Positions 50,766 through 58,905 of a stretch of DNA of 64,000 nt are shown in pieces. The stretch's first letter is position 1, and each line of letters opens with the position of its first letter. Source of the stretch: Streptomyces avidinii (GTDB taxonomy: Bacteria; Actinomycetota; Actinomycetes; Streptomycetales; Streptomycetaceae); NCBI RefSeq assembly GCF_014650695.1, contig NZ_BMVL01000008.1, positions 124,772-188,771 of the forward strand, read 5' to 3'. Below the pieces are notes generated by a model, which had not been told where the DNA came from, did not search any database, and saw only the letters and a list, made by a program, of their open reading frames with translations. The position numbers and the translations under genes are program-made.

Positions 50766-52271
50766 CTGACTGTCCACACGCTCAATGAGCTGCTGCTGGT
50801 CTGCTCGCTCGTGCTGCTCGTCGCGGTCGCGGCGGTACGCATCTCTTCGCGCAGCGGCCTCCCCAGCCTGCTCATCTACCTCGGCATAGGCGTCGCGATA
50901 GGACAGGACGGCATCGGCAACGTCGTATTCGACAATGCCGAGCTGACCCAGGTCATTGGCTACGCCGCGCTGGTCGTGATCCTCGCCGAGGGCGGTCTGG
51001 GCACGAAGTGGAAAGAGATCAAGCCGGCCCTGCCGGCCGCAGTCGTGCTTTCCCTGGTGGGCGTTGCGATCAGCGTGGGCGTGACGGCGGCGGGGGCGCA
51101 CTACCTCGTCGGGCTGGAATGGCGGCAGGCCCTGCTGATCGGTGCGGTCGTCTCCTCGACCGACGCCGCGGCCGTCTTCTCGGTGCTCCGCAAGGTCCCG
51201 CTGCCCACCCGGATCACCGGTGTCCTGGAGGCCGAGTCCGGCTTCAACGACGCACCCGTCGTCATCCTGGTCGTGGCCTTCTCGACCGTCGGCCCGGTGG
51301 ACGAGTGGTACGTCCTGATCGGCAAGATCGCCCTCGAACTGGCGATCGGCATCGCGATCGGCCTGACCGTGGGCTTCCTGGGCGCCTACGGCCTGCGGCA
51401 CGTGGCCCTGCCCGCCTCCGGCCTCTACCCGATCGCCGTGATGGCCATCGCCATCGTGGCGTACGCGGCCGGCGCGATCGCGCACGGCTCCGGCTTCCTC
51501 GCGGTGTACCTGGCGGCGATGGTGCTCGGGAACGCGAAGCTCCCGCACTGGCCGGCCACCCGGGGGTTCGCCGACGGGCTCGGCTGGATCGCCCAGATCG
51601 GCATGTTCGTACTGCTGGGCCTGCTGGTCACCCCGCACGAGCTGGTCCGCGACTTCTGGCCCGCGGTGGTCATCGGGCTGGTGCTCACGATGGTGGCGCG
51701 GCCCCTGGAGGTCTTCATCAGCCTGCTGCCCTTCCGGATCTCCTGGCAGGAACAGGTATTGATGTCGTGGGCGGGCCTGCGCGGCGCTGTACCCATCATC
51801 CTGGCGACGATCCCGATGGTCTCGGGGATCCAGGGCAGCGACCGCGTCTTCAACATCGTCTTCGTGCTGGTCGTCGTCTACACCCTGGTGCAGGGCCCGA
51901 CCCTGCCCTGGCTCGCGCGCAAGCTGAACCTCGGCAACGGGGACGAGGGCGCGTCCGACCTCGGGATCGAGTCGGCGCCGCTGGAGAAGCTGCGCGGACA
52001 CCTGCTCTCCTTCTCCATCCCGCCGGCCTCGCGGATGCACGGGGTGGAGGTGAGCGAGCTGCGACTGCCGCCGGGTGCCTCGGTCACGCTCGTGGTCCGG
52101 GACGCGAAGAGCTTCGTACCGGCGCCGTCGACCGTGCTGCGGCGCGGGGACGAGCTGCTGGTGGTGGCCACGGATCCGGTCCGGGACGCGGCGGAGACGC
52201 GGCTGCGGGCGGTGGCCCGGGGCGGCAAGCTCGCGGGGTGGCTGGGCACGGGCGGGCCCGTCCCGCATTAG
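50766..52271 (+). CDS. Potassium/proton antiporter (CPA1 family with RCK-C domain)
   Basis: 501 aa. About 12 TM segments (to about 385) with NhaP/KefB-type signatures GLPSLLIYLGIGVAIGQ, VVSSTDAAAVFSVLRKV and ESGFNDAPVVILVV, then a cytoplasmic TrkA_C/RCK-C domain (about 415-490, GVEVSELRLPPGASVTLVVR). Exports K+ against H+. CTG at 50766 gives LTVHTLNELLLVCSLV and completes TM1; GTG at 50811 would cut into TM1. Confidence 0.88.
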   Translation: MTVHTLNELLLVCSLVLLVAVAAVRISSRSGLPSLLIYLGIGVAIGQDGIGNVVFDNAELTQVIGYAALVVILAEGGLGTKWKEIKPALPAAVVLSLVGVAISVGVTAAGAHYLVGLEWRQALLIGAVVSSTDAAAVFSVLRKVPLPTRITGVLEAESGFNDAPVVILVVAFSTVGPVDEWYVLIGKIALELAIGIAIGLTVGFLGAYGLRHVALPASGLYPIAVMAIAIVAYAAGAIAHGSGFLAVYLAAMVLGNAKLPHWPATRGFADGLGWIAQIGMFVLLGLLVTPHELVRDFWPAVVIGLVLTMVARPLEVFISLLPFRISWQEQVLMSWAGLRGAVPIILATIPMVSGIQGSDRVFNIVFVLVVVYTLVQGPTLPWLARKLNLGNGDEGASDLGIESAPLEKLRGHLLSFSIPPASRMHGVEVSELRLPPGASVTLVVRDAKSFVPAPSTVLRRGDELLVVATDPVRDAAETRLRAVARGGKLAGWLGTGGPVPH

Positions 52272-52628
52272 AGCGTCGTTCTAATTCGGCCAGATATGCC
52301 CGCTTTTGTCTGCTTTTCCGGGCTCTTTACATGCGAAGCTGCCGTTAATCCCAGGTGAAGACACCCCTTGTCACCGAATTCACAGGGCGTGGTAGTGGGT
52401 TTCCCTGTACGATGAAGGCACACCAGATCGAACCAACTCTGCCTGACGCAGAGCTGGCGCGACCGCAAAGCGGCCGTGGCACCACCCGCAGTGGGGCGCC
52501 CAGGTATCACTCGGTTCTGCGCAAGAGGACAGCTCTCGGGGCTCCCACATGTACGGGTGCGACCGCTCACAAGGCGAAGCACCGTCCGCAGACGGGGAAG
52601 CTCTACCAGGCAGCGGAAAGGCAAGGCC
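52272..52628 (+). promoter_or_regulatory. Long leader of the MFS gene
   Basis: The 357-bp region has no convincing protein gene. A -10 TACGAT (52408-52413) would start a leader of about 210 nt. CTCTGC-CTGAC-GCAGAG (52437-52453) is a small hairpin, followed by several GC-rich inverted segments. ATG at 52412 opens a frame (MKAHQIEPTLPDAELARPQS) that could be a leader peptide, out of frame with the MFS gene. Leader-based control of a drug exporter is possible. Confidence 0.4.
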
Positions 52629-54035
52629 GTGACATCCGCGGTCACGACCGACACGTCCGCCCGCCCCGGCTACGGGCAGCTCCTGCGCACTCCCGGCGCC
52701 CTCGGCTTCGTACTCCCCGGCTTCGCAGCGCGGCTCCCCTTCGGAATGCTGACCATCAGCATCCTGCTGCTGGTCCAGCACACCACCGGTTCCTACGGCA
52801 GCGCCGGCATCGTCGCCGCCGTCACCGGTATCTCCATGGCGCTGTCCGCGCCGCTGATGGGCATCTTCACCGACCGCTTCGGCCAGACCGCCGTCCTGCT
52901 GCCCGTGGTCCTCGCGCACTCCGCCGCCGTCACCGGCCTGGCCGCGCTCGCGCTGCTGGACGCGCCGGTCTGGGCACTGGCGCTGGCCGCCGTACCCACC
53001 GGTGCCTCGGTGCCGCAGGTCGGACCCATGGTCCGGGCGCGCTGGGCCGCCAAGCTGGAGGGCTCGCCGCTGCTGCCGACGGCCGCCGCCTTCGAGTCCG
53101 TCACCGACGAGTTCACCTTCGTCGTCGGCCCGGTCCTCGCGACCGCGCTGTGCACCGGCGTCCACCCGGCGGCCGGCCTGGTCACCGAGGCCACGCTGAG
53201 CCTGCTCGGCGGCCTGCTCTTCGCGGCCCAGCGGGCCACCCAGCCCAAGACCCACGCCCCGTCCGCCACCGGTGAGAAGCGCGCCTTCGCGCTGTCCTTC
53301 CCCGGCCTGCGCGTCCTGATCTTCGCCTTCCTCGGGATCGGCGCCGTCTTCGGCGGCATGCAGGTCTCCCTCGCCGCCTTCTCCAACGAGATCGGCAACC
53401 CCGGCGCCAACGGCCTGCTCTACGGAGTCTTCGCCGCGGGCAACATGATCGCCGGCATCGCGATGGGCGCCATCGCCTGGAAGATCGGCCCGCGCCGCCG
53501 GCTGATCCTGGGCTACATCGGCCTCACCGCCGCCGCGTCCGTCCTGTGGGCGGCGAACTCGATGATCCTGCTGGGCGCGCTCGGCCTGGTCGTCGGCCTG
53601 TTCATCGCCCCGGCGCTGATCACCGGCTACACGATGGTCGAGCAGCTGGTCCCCGCGGGCGCCCGGACCGAGGCCTTCACCTGGCTGACCGGCTCGATCG
53701 CCTTCGGTCAGGCCGTCGCCGTCATCCTGGCCGGCCGCCTGACGGACGCGCACGGATCCTCGTTCGGCTTCCTGGTGCCCATGGGTGCCACCGCGCTCGC
53801 ACTCGCCGCCCTGCTGGCGCTGCGGGCGAAGCTGGCCCCGAAGGCCCCGAGCCGGATCGTGAACGCATCCGCACAGGAGGCCGCGCCCGCGACCCGTACG
53901 GAGACCCCGGCGAAGGGCCGGGCAAATGCCCCGGCCACCACCCCGGCCACCGCCCCCGCCACCGCCCCGTCGGCCTCCCGTAACCGGGTGAACGAGCGTG
54001 GGATGGGTCACCGCGTGCCGGTGACGGTGGACTGA
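52629..54035 (+). CDS. MFS transporter
   Basis: 468 aa with 12 TM segments (for example LGFVLPGFAARLPFGMLTIS, VLIFAFLGIGAVFGGMQVSL, LGYIGLTAAASVLWAANSMI). The loop 2-3 motif IFTDRFGQTAVLL matches the MFS motif A region. The C-terminal 60 residues are Ala/Pro/Thr-rich. GTG at 52629 is preceded by GGAAAGG at 9 nt. Substrate unknown; similar proteins are annotated as drug exporters. Confidence 0.88.
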   Translation: MTSAVTTDTSARPGYGQLLRTPGALGFVLPGFAARLPFGMLTISILLLVQHTTGSYGSAGIVAAVTGISMALSAPLMGIFTDRFGQTAVLLPVVLAHSAAVTGLAALALLDAPVWALALAAVPTGASVPQVGPMVRARWAAKLEGSPLLPTAAAFESVTDEFTFVVGPVLATALCTGVHPAAGLVTEATLSLLGGLLFAAQRATQPKTHAPSATGEKRAFALSFPGLRVLIFAFLGIGAVFGGMQVSLAAFSNEIGNPGANGLLYGVFAAGNMIAGIAMGAIAWKIGPRRRLILGYIGLTAAASVLWAANSMILLGALGLVVGLFIAPALITGYTMVEQLVPAGARTEAFTWLTGSIAFGQAVAVILAGRLTDAHGSSFGFLVPMGATALALAALLALRAKLAPKAPSRIVNASAQEAAPATRTETPAKGRANAPATTPATAPATAPSASRNRVNERGMGHRVPVTVD

Positions 54036-54103
54036 TCCGCCGGAATACGTCACCATGGAGCCGTCGTTAGCACTCATTGAGTCAGAGTGCCAGGAGGAAA
54101 TTC

Positions 54104-54424
54104 GTGCCGACCTACCAGTACCAGTGCACCGAGTGCGGTGAGGGCCTTGAGGCCGTGCAGAAGTTCACCGATGACGCACTGACCGTGTGCCCGAGCTGCG
54201 ACGGACGCCTGAAGAAGGTGTTCTCCGCGGTCGGCATCGTCTTCAAGGGCTCCGGTTTCTACCGGAACGACAGCCGTGGCGCGTCGTCGAGCAGCACCCC
54301 TGCCTCGAAGCCGTCGTCCAGCTCCTCGTCGTCCTCGACGTCGACCGCTGCCGCCGCTCCGGCCGCCTCGTCCTCCTCGACGTCGTCGAGCTCGTCGAGC
54401 AGCAGCTCCACGTCGGCCGCCTGA
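54104..54424 (+). CDS. FmdB family zinc-ribbon protein
   Basis: 106 aa. PTYQYQCTECGEGLEAVQKF with CPSCDGRLKKVFSAVGIVFK is the FmdB ribbon with two CxxC pairs, ending KGSGFYRND. The tail (about residues 63-106) is almost only Ser with Thr and Ala, a long low-complexity extension typical in Streptomyces FmdB. GTG at 54104 has AGGAGG upstream. Function unclear (possible regulator). Confidence 0.9.
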   Translation: MPTYQYQCTECGEGLEAVQKFTDDALTVCPSCDGRLKKVFSAVGIVFKGSGFYRNDSRGASSSSTPASKPSSSSSSSSTSTAAAAPAASSSSTSSSSSSSSSTSAA

Positions 54425-54437
54425 TCGCTTCCCCCCG

Positions 54438-54469
54438 AGGCCCCGCCCGCCGTACCGGCAGCGGGGCCT
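54438..54469 (+). terminator. Terminator after fmdB
   Basis: AGGCCCCGC pairs with GCGGGGCCT around a 14-nt loop, 14 bp after the stop and before the mtnP -10. Confidence 0.6.
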
Positions 54470-54492
54470 TCGGCATGCCCACGGCAGGGCCT

Positions 54493-54498
54493 TAGGGT
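54493..54498 (+). promoter_or_regulatory. -10 element for leaderless mtnP transcript
   Basis: TAGGGT ends 8 nt before the ATG at 54506, so the transcript would start at or one base before the start codon. Confidence 0.45.
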
Positions 54499-54505
54499 GG
54501 ACCGC

Positions 54506-55339
54506 ATGGTGAACGCAGAGATCGGTGTCATCGGCGGTTCGGGCTTCTACTCCTTCCTGGAGGACGTCTCCGAAATACAGGTGGAGACCCCTTACGGACC
54601 CCCGAGCGACTCCCTGTACATGGGCGAGCTGGGCGGGCGCCGGGTGGCCTTCCTCCCCCGGCACGGCCGCAGTCACACCGTCCCGCCGCACAAGATCAAC
54701 TACCGGGCCAACCTGTGGGCGCTGCGCTCCGTCGGGGTGCGCCAGGTGCTGGGCCCGTGTGCGGTCGGCGGCCTGCGAGCCGAGTACGGGCCGGGCACGC
54801 TGCTCGTTCCCGACCAGCTGGTCGACCGTACGAAGGCCCGCGCCCAGACCTTCTTCGACGGCGAGCCGCTGCCGGACGGCTCCGTTCCGAACGTCGTGCA
54901 CACCACGTTCGCCGACCCGTACTGCCCGGTGGGCCGGTCCGTGGCACTGGCCGCGGCACGGGGACGCGGCTGGGAGCCGGTGGACGGCGGCACCATGGTC
55001 GTCATCGAGGGACCTCGCTTCTCCACGCGCGCCGAATCGCGCTGGCACGCGGCGGCGGGCTGGTCGGTGGTCGGCATGACCGGTCACCCGGAGGCGGTCC
55101 TCGCCCGTGAGCTGGGGCTCTGCTACACCTCGATGGCCCTGGTCACCGACCTGGACGCGGGCGCCGAGACCGGCGAGGGGGTGTCCCACACGGAGGTCCT
55201 GAAGGTGTTCGGCGAGAACGTCGGGCGGCTGCGCGAGGTCCTCTTCGACGCGGTGGCGGCCCTGCCGGCCACGGAGACCCGGGACTGCCTGTGCACGCAC
55301 GCCCACGACGGCTGGGACCTGGGCATCGAGCTCCCGTAG
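54506..55339 (+). CDS. mtnP: S-methyl-5'-thioadenosine phosphorylase
   Basis: 277 aa. Phosphorolyses MTA in methionine salvage. GVIGGSGFYSF binds phosphate; FLPRHGRSHTVPPHKINYRA and NLWALRSVGV, VVIEGPRFSTRAESR and GMTGHPEAVLARELGLCYTS match the MTAP/PNP family 2. A possible start two codons earlier at 54497 is disfavoured by the -10 spacing. Confidence 0.92.
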   Translation: MVNAEIGVIGGSGFYSFLEDVSEIQVETPYGPPSDSLYMGELGGRRVAFLPRHGRSHTVPPHKINYRANLWALRSVGVRQVLGPCAVGGLRAEYGPGTLLVPDQLVDRTKARAQTFFDGEPLPDGSVPNVVHTTFADPYCPVGRSVALAAARGRGWEPVDGGTMVVIEGPRFSTRAESRWHAAAGWSVVGMTGHPEAVLARELGLCYTSMALVTDLDAGAETGEGVSHTEVLKVFGENVGRLREVLFDAVAALPATETRDCLCTHAHDGWDLGIELP

Positions 55340-55362
55340 GGACCGCTGTCAGTGGCGGCTCC

Positions 55363-55368
55363 TACCCT
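55363..55368 (+). promoter_or_regulatory. -10 element for leaderless transcript
   Basis: TACCCT ends exactly 7 nt before the ATG at 55375. Confidence 0.4.
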
Positions 55369-55374
55369 GCGTGC

Positions 55375-55860
55375 ATGGGAAATTCAGGGGGGATGGCCGT
55401 GGCGCGTGCCACGGTGGAGGAGCTGCGGGAATTCGCGGCGGAGGCGGGGTGCGCGGGCCTCGACGCCGATGCCGACCTGGGCGGCGGCTGGGCGGCGGTG
55501 TACTGCGCCGACCAGCCGGGCGGCCTCGCCCCGGCACTGGCGCGGCGGACCGGCGCACCGGTGTTCACGGTGGACCACCTCGACAGTGACGTCGGCTTCG
55601 TCGACGCCGCCACCTTCTCCGGGGGCCGCTGGAAGGCGCTGCTGAACCGGGACACCGCGGAGGACTACGAGATACCCGTCGACCGCTTCCCGGTCGAGCC
55701 GGCCCTGGCGGGCGCGCTCGACTGGGCGGCCGACGCCGGGCTGACCGCCGACCGCGAGGGCATCCGGGCCGCTCTCACCGGTTCCGAGGCCTTCGCGGAG
55801 GACCTCGCGGACCGGCTGCTCGGCGCGCTCGGTCTGGCGCCCGCCGCGGAGAGCGCGTAG
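55375..55860 (+). CDS. Conserved Streptomyces protein of unknown function
   Basis: 161 aa, acidic and soluble. Segments ATVEELREFAAEAGCAGLDA, GGGWAAVYCADQPGGLAPAL and TVDHLDSDVGFVDAATFSGG show a small alpha/beta fold but no known motif. ATG at 55375 fits leaderless spacing; a GTG at 55399 with GGGGGG 6 nt upstream is an alternative. The stop codon lies in the first of four 14-bp tandem repeats. Confidence 0.65.
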   Translation: MGNSGGMAVARATVEELREFAAEAGCAGLDADADLGGGWAAVYCADQPGGLAPALARRTGAPVFTVDHLDSDVGFVDAATFSGGRWKALLNRDTAEDYEIPVDRFPVEPALAGALDWAADAGLTADREGIRAALTGSEAFAEDLADRLLGALGLAPAAESA

Positions 55861-55901
55861 CGGAGAGCGGGTGGTGGAGAGCGGGTAGTGGAGAGCATGT
55901 A
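55846..55901 (+). repeat. Four 14-bp tandem repeats over a stop codon
   Basis: Units GCGGAGAGCGCGTA, GCGGAGAGCGGGTG, GTGGAGAGCGGGTA and GTGGAGAGCATGTA. The TAG of the preceding gene spans the join of units 1 and 2. Because 14 is not a multiple of 3, copy-number change alters the frame only beyond the stop. Confidence 0.8.
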
Positions 55902-55987
55902 GCGGCCGGCTGTCACATCCGGCCGGGCTGTCCGGTCCTTCCTGGTGAAGGCGGAAAACGACCGCCCCTGCCCGGGAGATGACTGTC

Positions 55988-56545
55988 ATGCCGCGTATCT
56001 CGCTCACCCCGCCCCGCACCCTCCTCATGCGCATCGGCTCCTGGTACTCGCGCCGCACCTACGGCAAGGTGCTCGACCCGGGCCGGGCGTACGGGCACCA
56101 CTCGCAGGTGCTGCTGTCCTACGTCCGCCTGGAGCGGAGCGCGGCGAAGTGGAAGGCGCTCGACGCCGGCCTCAAGCACCTCGCGGTGATGGCGTCGGCG
56201 GCCCGCATCAACTGCTCGTGGTGCATGGACTTCGGCTACTGGGAGGGCCACGAGCTGGGCGTGCCGGCGGAGAAGATCGAACGGGTGCCGCGGTGGCGGG
56301 AGGCCCCGGAGGTGTTCACCGAGCTGGAACTGCTGGTCATGGAGTACGCGGAGGCCATGACGGAGACCGCGCCGACGGTCACGGACGAGCTCGCGCGGGA
56401 ACTGATCGTGCGGCTCGGCGAGGAGGCGTTCGTCGAGCTGACCGCGACGGTCGCGCTGGAGAACTGGCGCTCGCGCGTCAACAGCGCCTTCGGTCTGACC
56501 AGTCAGGGCTTTTCGGAGGCCTGCCGGGTCCCGACCGGACGATGA
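55988..56545 (+). CDS. Carboxymuconolactone decarboxylase / AhpD-like protein
   Basis: 185 aa, alkylhydroperoxidase-like fold. The redox motif is NCSWCMDFGYWEGHELGV (CxxC with a downstream His), near residue 78. PRISLTPPRTLLMRIGSWYS at the N-terminus is typical of Streptomyces members. ATG at 55988 has GGGAG at 9 nt; an ATG three codons earlier overlaps the RBS. Likely a peroxidase or partner of a SigJ-like system, though no sigma gene is adjacent. pyrF starts 16 bp later. Confidence 0.85.
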   Translation: MPRISLTPPRTLLMRIGSWYSRRTYGKVLDPGRAYGHHSQVLLSYVRLERSAAKWKALDAGLKHLAVMASAARINCSWCMDFGYWEGHELGVPAEKIERVPRWREAPEVFTELELLVMEYAEAMTETAPTVTDELARELIVRLGEEAFVELTATVALENWRSRVNSAFGLTSQGFSEACRVPTGR

Positions 56546-56549
56546 CCTC

Positions 56550-56555
56550 GACAAT
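56550..56555 (+). promoter_or_regulatory. -10-like element before the pyrF paralogue
   Basis: GACAAT (5 of 6 to the TANNNT-type TACAAT) ends exactly 7 nt before GTG at 56562. Confidence 0.3.
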
Positions 56556-56561
56556 GACGGC

Positions 56562-57395
56562 GTGAACACGGACCCCGCCCCCGCCCCGGCCATCGCCGTC
56601 ACCCCCGCCGTCGATCCTGCAGTTGCCGACCGCAGGGTCATCGTCGCCCTCGACTTCGACGACCGCCGGGCCGCCGAGACGCTCGTCGAGCGCCTCGGCG
56701 ACGCCTGTGGCTCCTACAAGATCGGCCTGGAGCTGCTGGTCTCCGCCGGCCCCGGACTCGTACGGGACCTCGTCGAGCGGGGGCACGAGGTCTTCCTCGA
56801 CCTGAAGCTCTTCGAGATCCCGAACTCCGTGGCCGGCGCCGTCCGGGCCGCCGGCGCGCTGGGCGCGTCCATGGTGACCGTGCACGCCATGGGCGGTACG
56901 GGGATCATGTCCGCGGCGGTGGAGGCGGCGCGGGAGTTCCCGCGGCTCCGGGTGCTCGCGCTGACGGTGGTCACGAGCATGACCGGGAGCGACCTGGCGG
57001 ACATCGGCGTCGACGCGGGTACGGAGGAGCAGGTGCTGCGGCTGGCACGGCTGGCGGTGGGCGCGGGATGCGACGGGGTCGTCGCATCGCCTCGGGAGGC
57101 CGGGGTCCTGCGTGAGCTGCTGGGGCCCGACCGGCTGGTCGTCACACCGGGGGTGACCCTGGGGCCGGAGGCCGAAGACGGCGCCCAGGACGACGAGGCC
57201 GCCGAGGGCCGCGCGGGCGTCAAGGGCCGCCGGGGCGCGGTGGGCTTCGGAGGGACGGCCGGCGGGCACGCCCGGCCGGGGACGCCCCGGGCGGCCTTCG
57301 CGGCGGGGGCCTCGCACGTGGTGGTGGGCCGGTCCGTCAGCCGGGCGGCGGACCCATTGGCGGCGCTGCGGCGGGTGGTGCGGGCCGCTGGGTGA
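56562..57395 (+). CDS. Orotidine-5'-phosphate decarboxylase-like protein
   Basis: 277 aa. VIVALDFDDRRAAETLVERL, CGSYKIGLELLVSAGP, VFLDLKLFEIPNSVAGAVRA and VTVHAMGG match PyrF (decarboxylates OMP to UMP). The catalytic DxKxxD reads DLKLFE, with Glu in place of the third Asp. Between VVTPGVTLG and RAAFAAGASHVVVGR the usual short phosphate loop with GDQ is replaced by about 40 Gly/Ala/Arg/Asp residues. It is not in a pyrimidine operon. Probably a paralogue with altered or lost activity. Confidence 0.75.
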   Translation: MNTDPAPAPAIAVTPAVDPAVADRRVIVALDFDDRRAAETLVERLGDACGSYKIGLELLVSAGPGLVRDLVERGHEVFLDLKLFEIPNSVAGAVRAAGALGASMVTVHAMGGTGIMSAAVEAAREFPRLRVLALTVVTSMTGSDLADIGVDAGTEEQVLRLARLAVGAGCDGVVASPREAGVLRELLGPDRLVVTPGVTLGPEAEDGAQDDEAAEGRAGVKGRRGAVGFGGTAGGHARPGTPRAAFAAGASHVVVGRSVSRAADPLAALRRVVRAAG

Positions 57396-57413
57396 CCCGT
57401 GCGGGTGACGGGG

Positions 57414-57440
57414 TTGTCCACAGGCCCGGGATCGTCCACA
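57414..57440 (+). promoter_or_regulatory. Pair of DnaA-box-like sites
   Basis: TTGTCCACA (57414-57422), identical to the Streptomyces DnaA-box consensus, and TCGTCCACA (57432-57440) lie 18 bp apart in the same orientation, between the pyrF paralogue and the SAF gene. Confidence 0.4.
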
Positions 57441-57533
57441 GGCTCCGGCGGGATTCCGCGGGAGGCCGGATCGTGGGACGTGTCCGGGCGAGGGTCCGGA
57501 CCCGGCTTCTCACTCCGTCTGGTGGTGTTCGTC

Positions 57534-58055
57534 ATGTCCCGTTGTTCCACGGCCTCTTCGACTTCCTCCGCATGTCCCCCCGCCCGCCCGGTCCCGCCGT
57601 TCCCGCCGCTTCGGGTGGGGCGGGGCGGGGATCGGCTGCGCCGTGCCGTGCGGCGCCGGCGGCGGGTCGCCTCGGCCGCGCTGGCCGTCGTGGCGGCGGC
57701 GCTGGCGGTGGGCGGGACGGAGGCACAGGCTTCGCGGGGCGCCGCACCGCCCGGGGCACGGGTCGCCCGGGACGCTCCACCCGCGGCGGTGCGGATGGTG
57801 TCGGCCCCGGTGCGCATCGCGGACGCCGCGACCGTGCGACTGCTGCGGCCCGGGGACCTGGTGGATGTGGTCGCGGCGGAGCGGACCGGGCCGCCCAGGG
57901 TGGTGGCCGCCGGGGCGCGGGTTGCCGAAGTTCCCGATCCCGACAAGGGTGTTGCGGACGGCGGTGCGCTGGTGGTGCTGTCCGTGCCGCGGGACACCGC
58001 GCGGGTTCTCGTGGGCGCGGGTGCCACGACGCGGCTGGCGGTGACGCTGTGCTGA
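57534..58055 (+). CDS. SAF-domain / CpaB-RcpC-like protein
   Basis: 173 aa. After an Arg-rich N-terminus and a TM/signal segment (VASAALAVVAAALAVGG), the SAF fold appears as RMVSAPVRIADAATVRLLRP, GDLVDVVAAERTG and GALVVLSVPRDTARVLVGAG. Similar to the Flp-pilus assembly protein CpaB, but no pilus genes adjoin. ATG at 57534 is chosen; longer readings upstream are low-complexity. Next to mscL, as in other Streptomyces. Confidence 0.75.
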   Translation: MSRCSTASSTSSACPPARPVPPFPPLRVGRGGDRLRRAVRRRRRVASAALAVVAAALAVGGTEAQASRGAAPPGARVARDAPPAAVRMVSAPVRIADAATVRLLRPGDLVDVVAAERTGPPRVVAAGARVAEVPDPDKGVADGGALVVLSVPRDTARVLVGAGATTRLAVTLC

Positions 58056-58178
58056 TTCGCACACAGGGCCAGTCAAGTCACCTCGGGGCCAGGGCCGATT
58101 GGACACGACGCACCCGCACTGCCGTAGCTTTCGGAACCGTTGGCTCCGTGTTCGGCACATGTGAAGAAAGGCTCAGTG

Positions 58179-58670
58179 GTGAGCGAGAAGAAGAAGGAGA
58201 GCGTGCTGGCAGGCTTCAAGGCCTTCCTGATGCGCGGCAACGTGGTCGACCTGGCGGTGGCCGTGGTCATCGGCGCCGCGTTCACGAACATCGTGAACTC
58301 GGTGGTCAAGGGAATCATCAGCCCGGTGGTGGGCGCGGTCGGCACGCAGAGCCTGGACAACTACAGGTCCTGCCTCAAGGCGCCCTGCGGCATCGGCGCG
58401 AACGGCCAGCCGACGGGTGTCGAGATCCTCTGGGGCTCGGTGCTGAACGCGACGCTGACCTTCGTGATCACCGCCGCGGTCGTGTACTTCCTCATGGTGC
58501 TGCCGATGGCGAAGTACCTCGCCAGGCAGGAGGCCCGTCGCAAGGCGCGCCAGGGTGTGCAGGAGACCATGGAGATCACCGAGCTGGAGGTCCTCAAGGA
58601 GATCCGCGACACCCTGGTCGCACAGCGCGTCAATGGCGCGGCCCCGACCGGTGTGCGCGACGGGTTCTGA
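58179..58670 (+). CDS. mscL: Large-conductance mechanosensitive channel
   Basis: 163 aa. N-terminal amphipathic SEKKKESVLAGFKAFLMRGN, TM1 VVDLAVAVVIGAAFTNIVNS, extracellular loop with two Cys, TM2 ATLTFVITAAVVYFLMVLPM, cytoplasmic helix ITELEVLKEIRDTLV. Opens on membrane tension to release solutes. GTG at 58179 with AAAGG upstream. Confidence 0.93.
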   Translation: MSEKKKESVLAGFKAFLMRGNVVDLAVAVVIGAAFTNIVNSVVKGIISPVVGAVGTQSLDNYRSCLKAPCGIGANGQPTGVEILWGSVLNATLTFVITAAVVYFLMVLPMAKYLARQEARRKARQGVQETMEITELEVLKEIRDTLVAQRVNGAAPTGVRDGF

Positions 58671-58692
58671 CCGATCCGGCCGCCTCGGCCGA

Positions 58693-58905
58693 TCAGATGT
58701 GGTGCGGGGGCTTCTCGTCGAGGAAGCGGGCCAGGTCGGCCGCGCTTCCGCCGGCGGGCGGCCGCTCGCCCCAGCCCCGGTCGGTGTCGTCCGAGGACTG
58801 CTGGTCCAGCGGGTCGTCGAAGACCAGCCTCGGCTTCGGGCGGGGCCGGTCCGCCTCGGGGGCGGGGCGCGGGGACTGCGGCTCGGGGGCGGGGGCGCTG
58901 CTCAT
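58693..58905 (-). CDS. Small hypothetical protein
   Basis: 70 aa, Pro/Asp-rich, no Cys or TM; LVFDDPLDQQSSDDTDRGWG and LARFLDEKPPHHI at the end are the most conserved-looking parts. ATG at 58905 has GGAGG only 1-2 nt upstream, an unusual spacing. Convergent with mscL. The following about 270 bp up to ltrA hold no recognisable gene. Confidence 0.5.
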   Translation of the reverse strand: MSSAPAPEPQSPRPAPEADRPRPKPRLVFDDPLDQQSSDDTDRGWGERPPAGGSAADLARFLDEKPPHHI

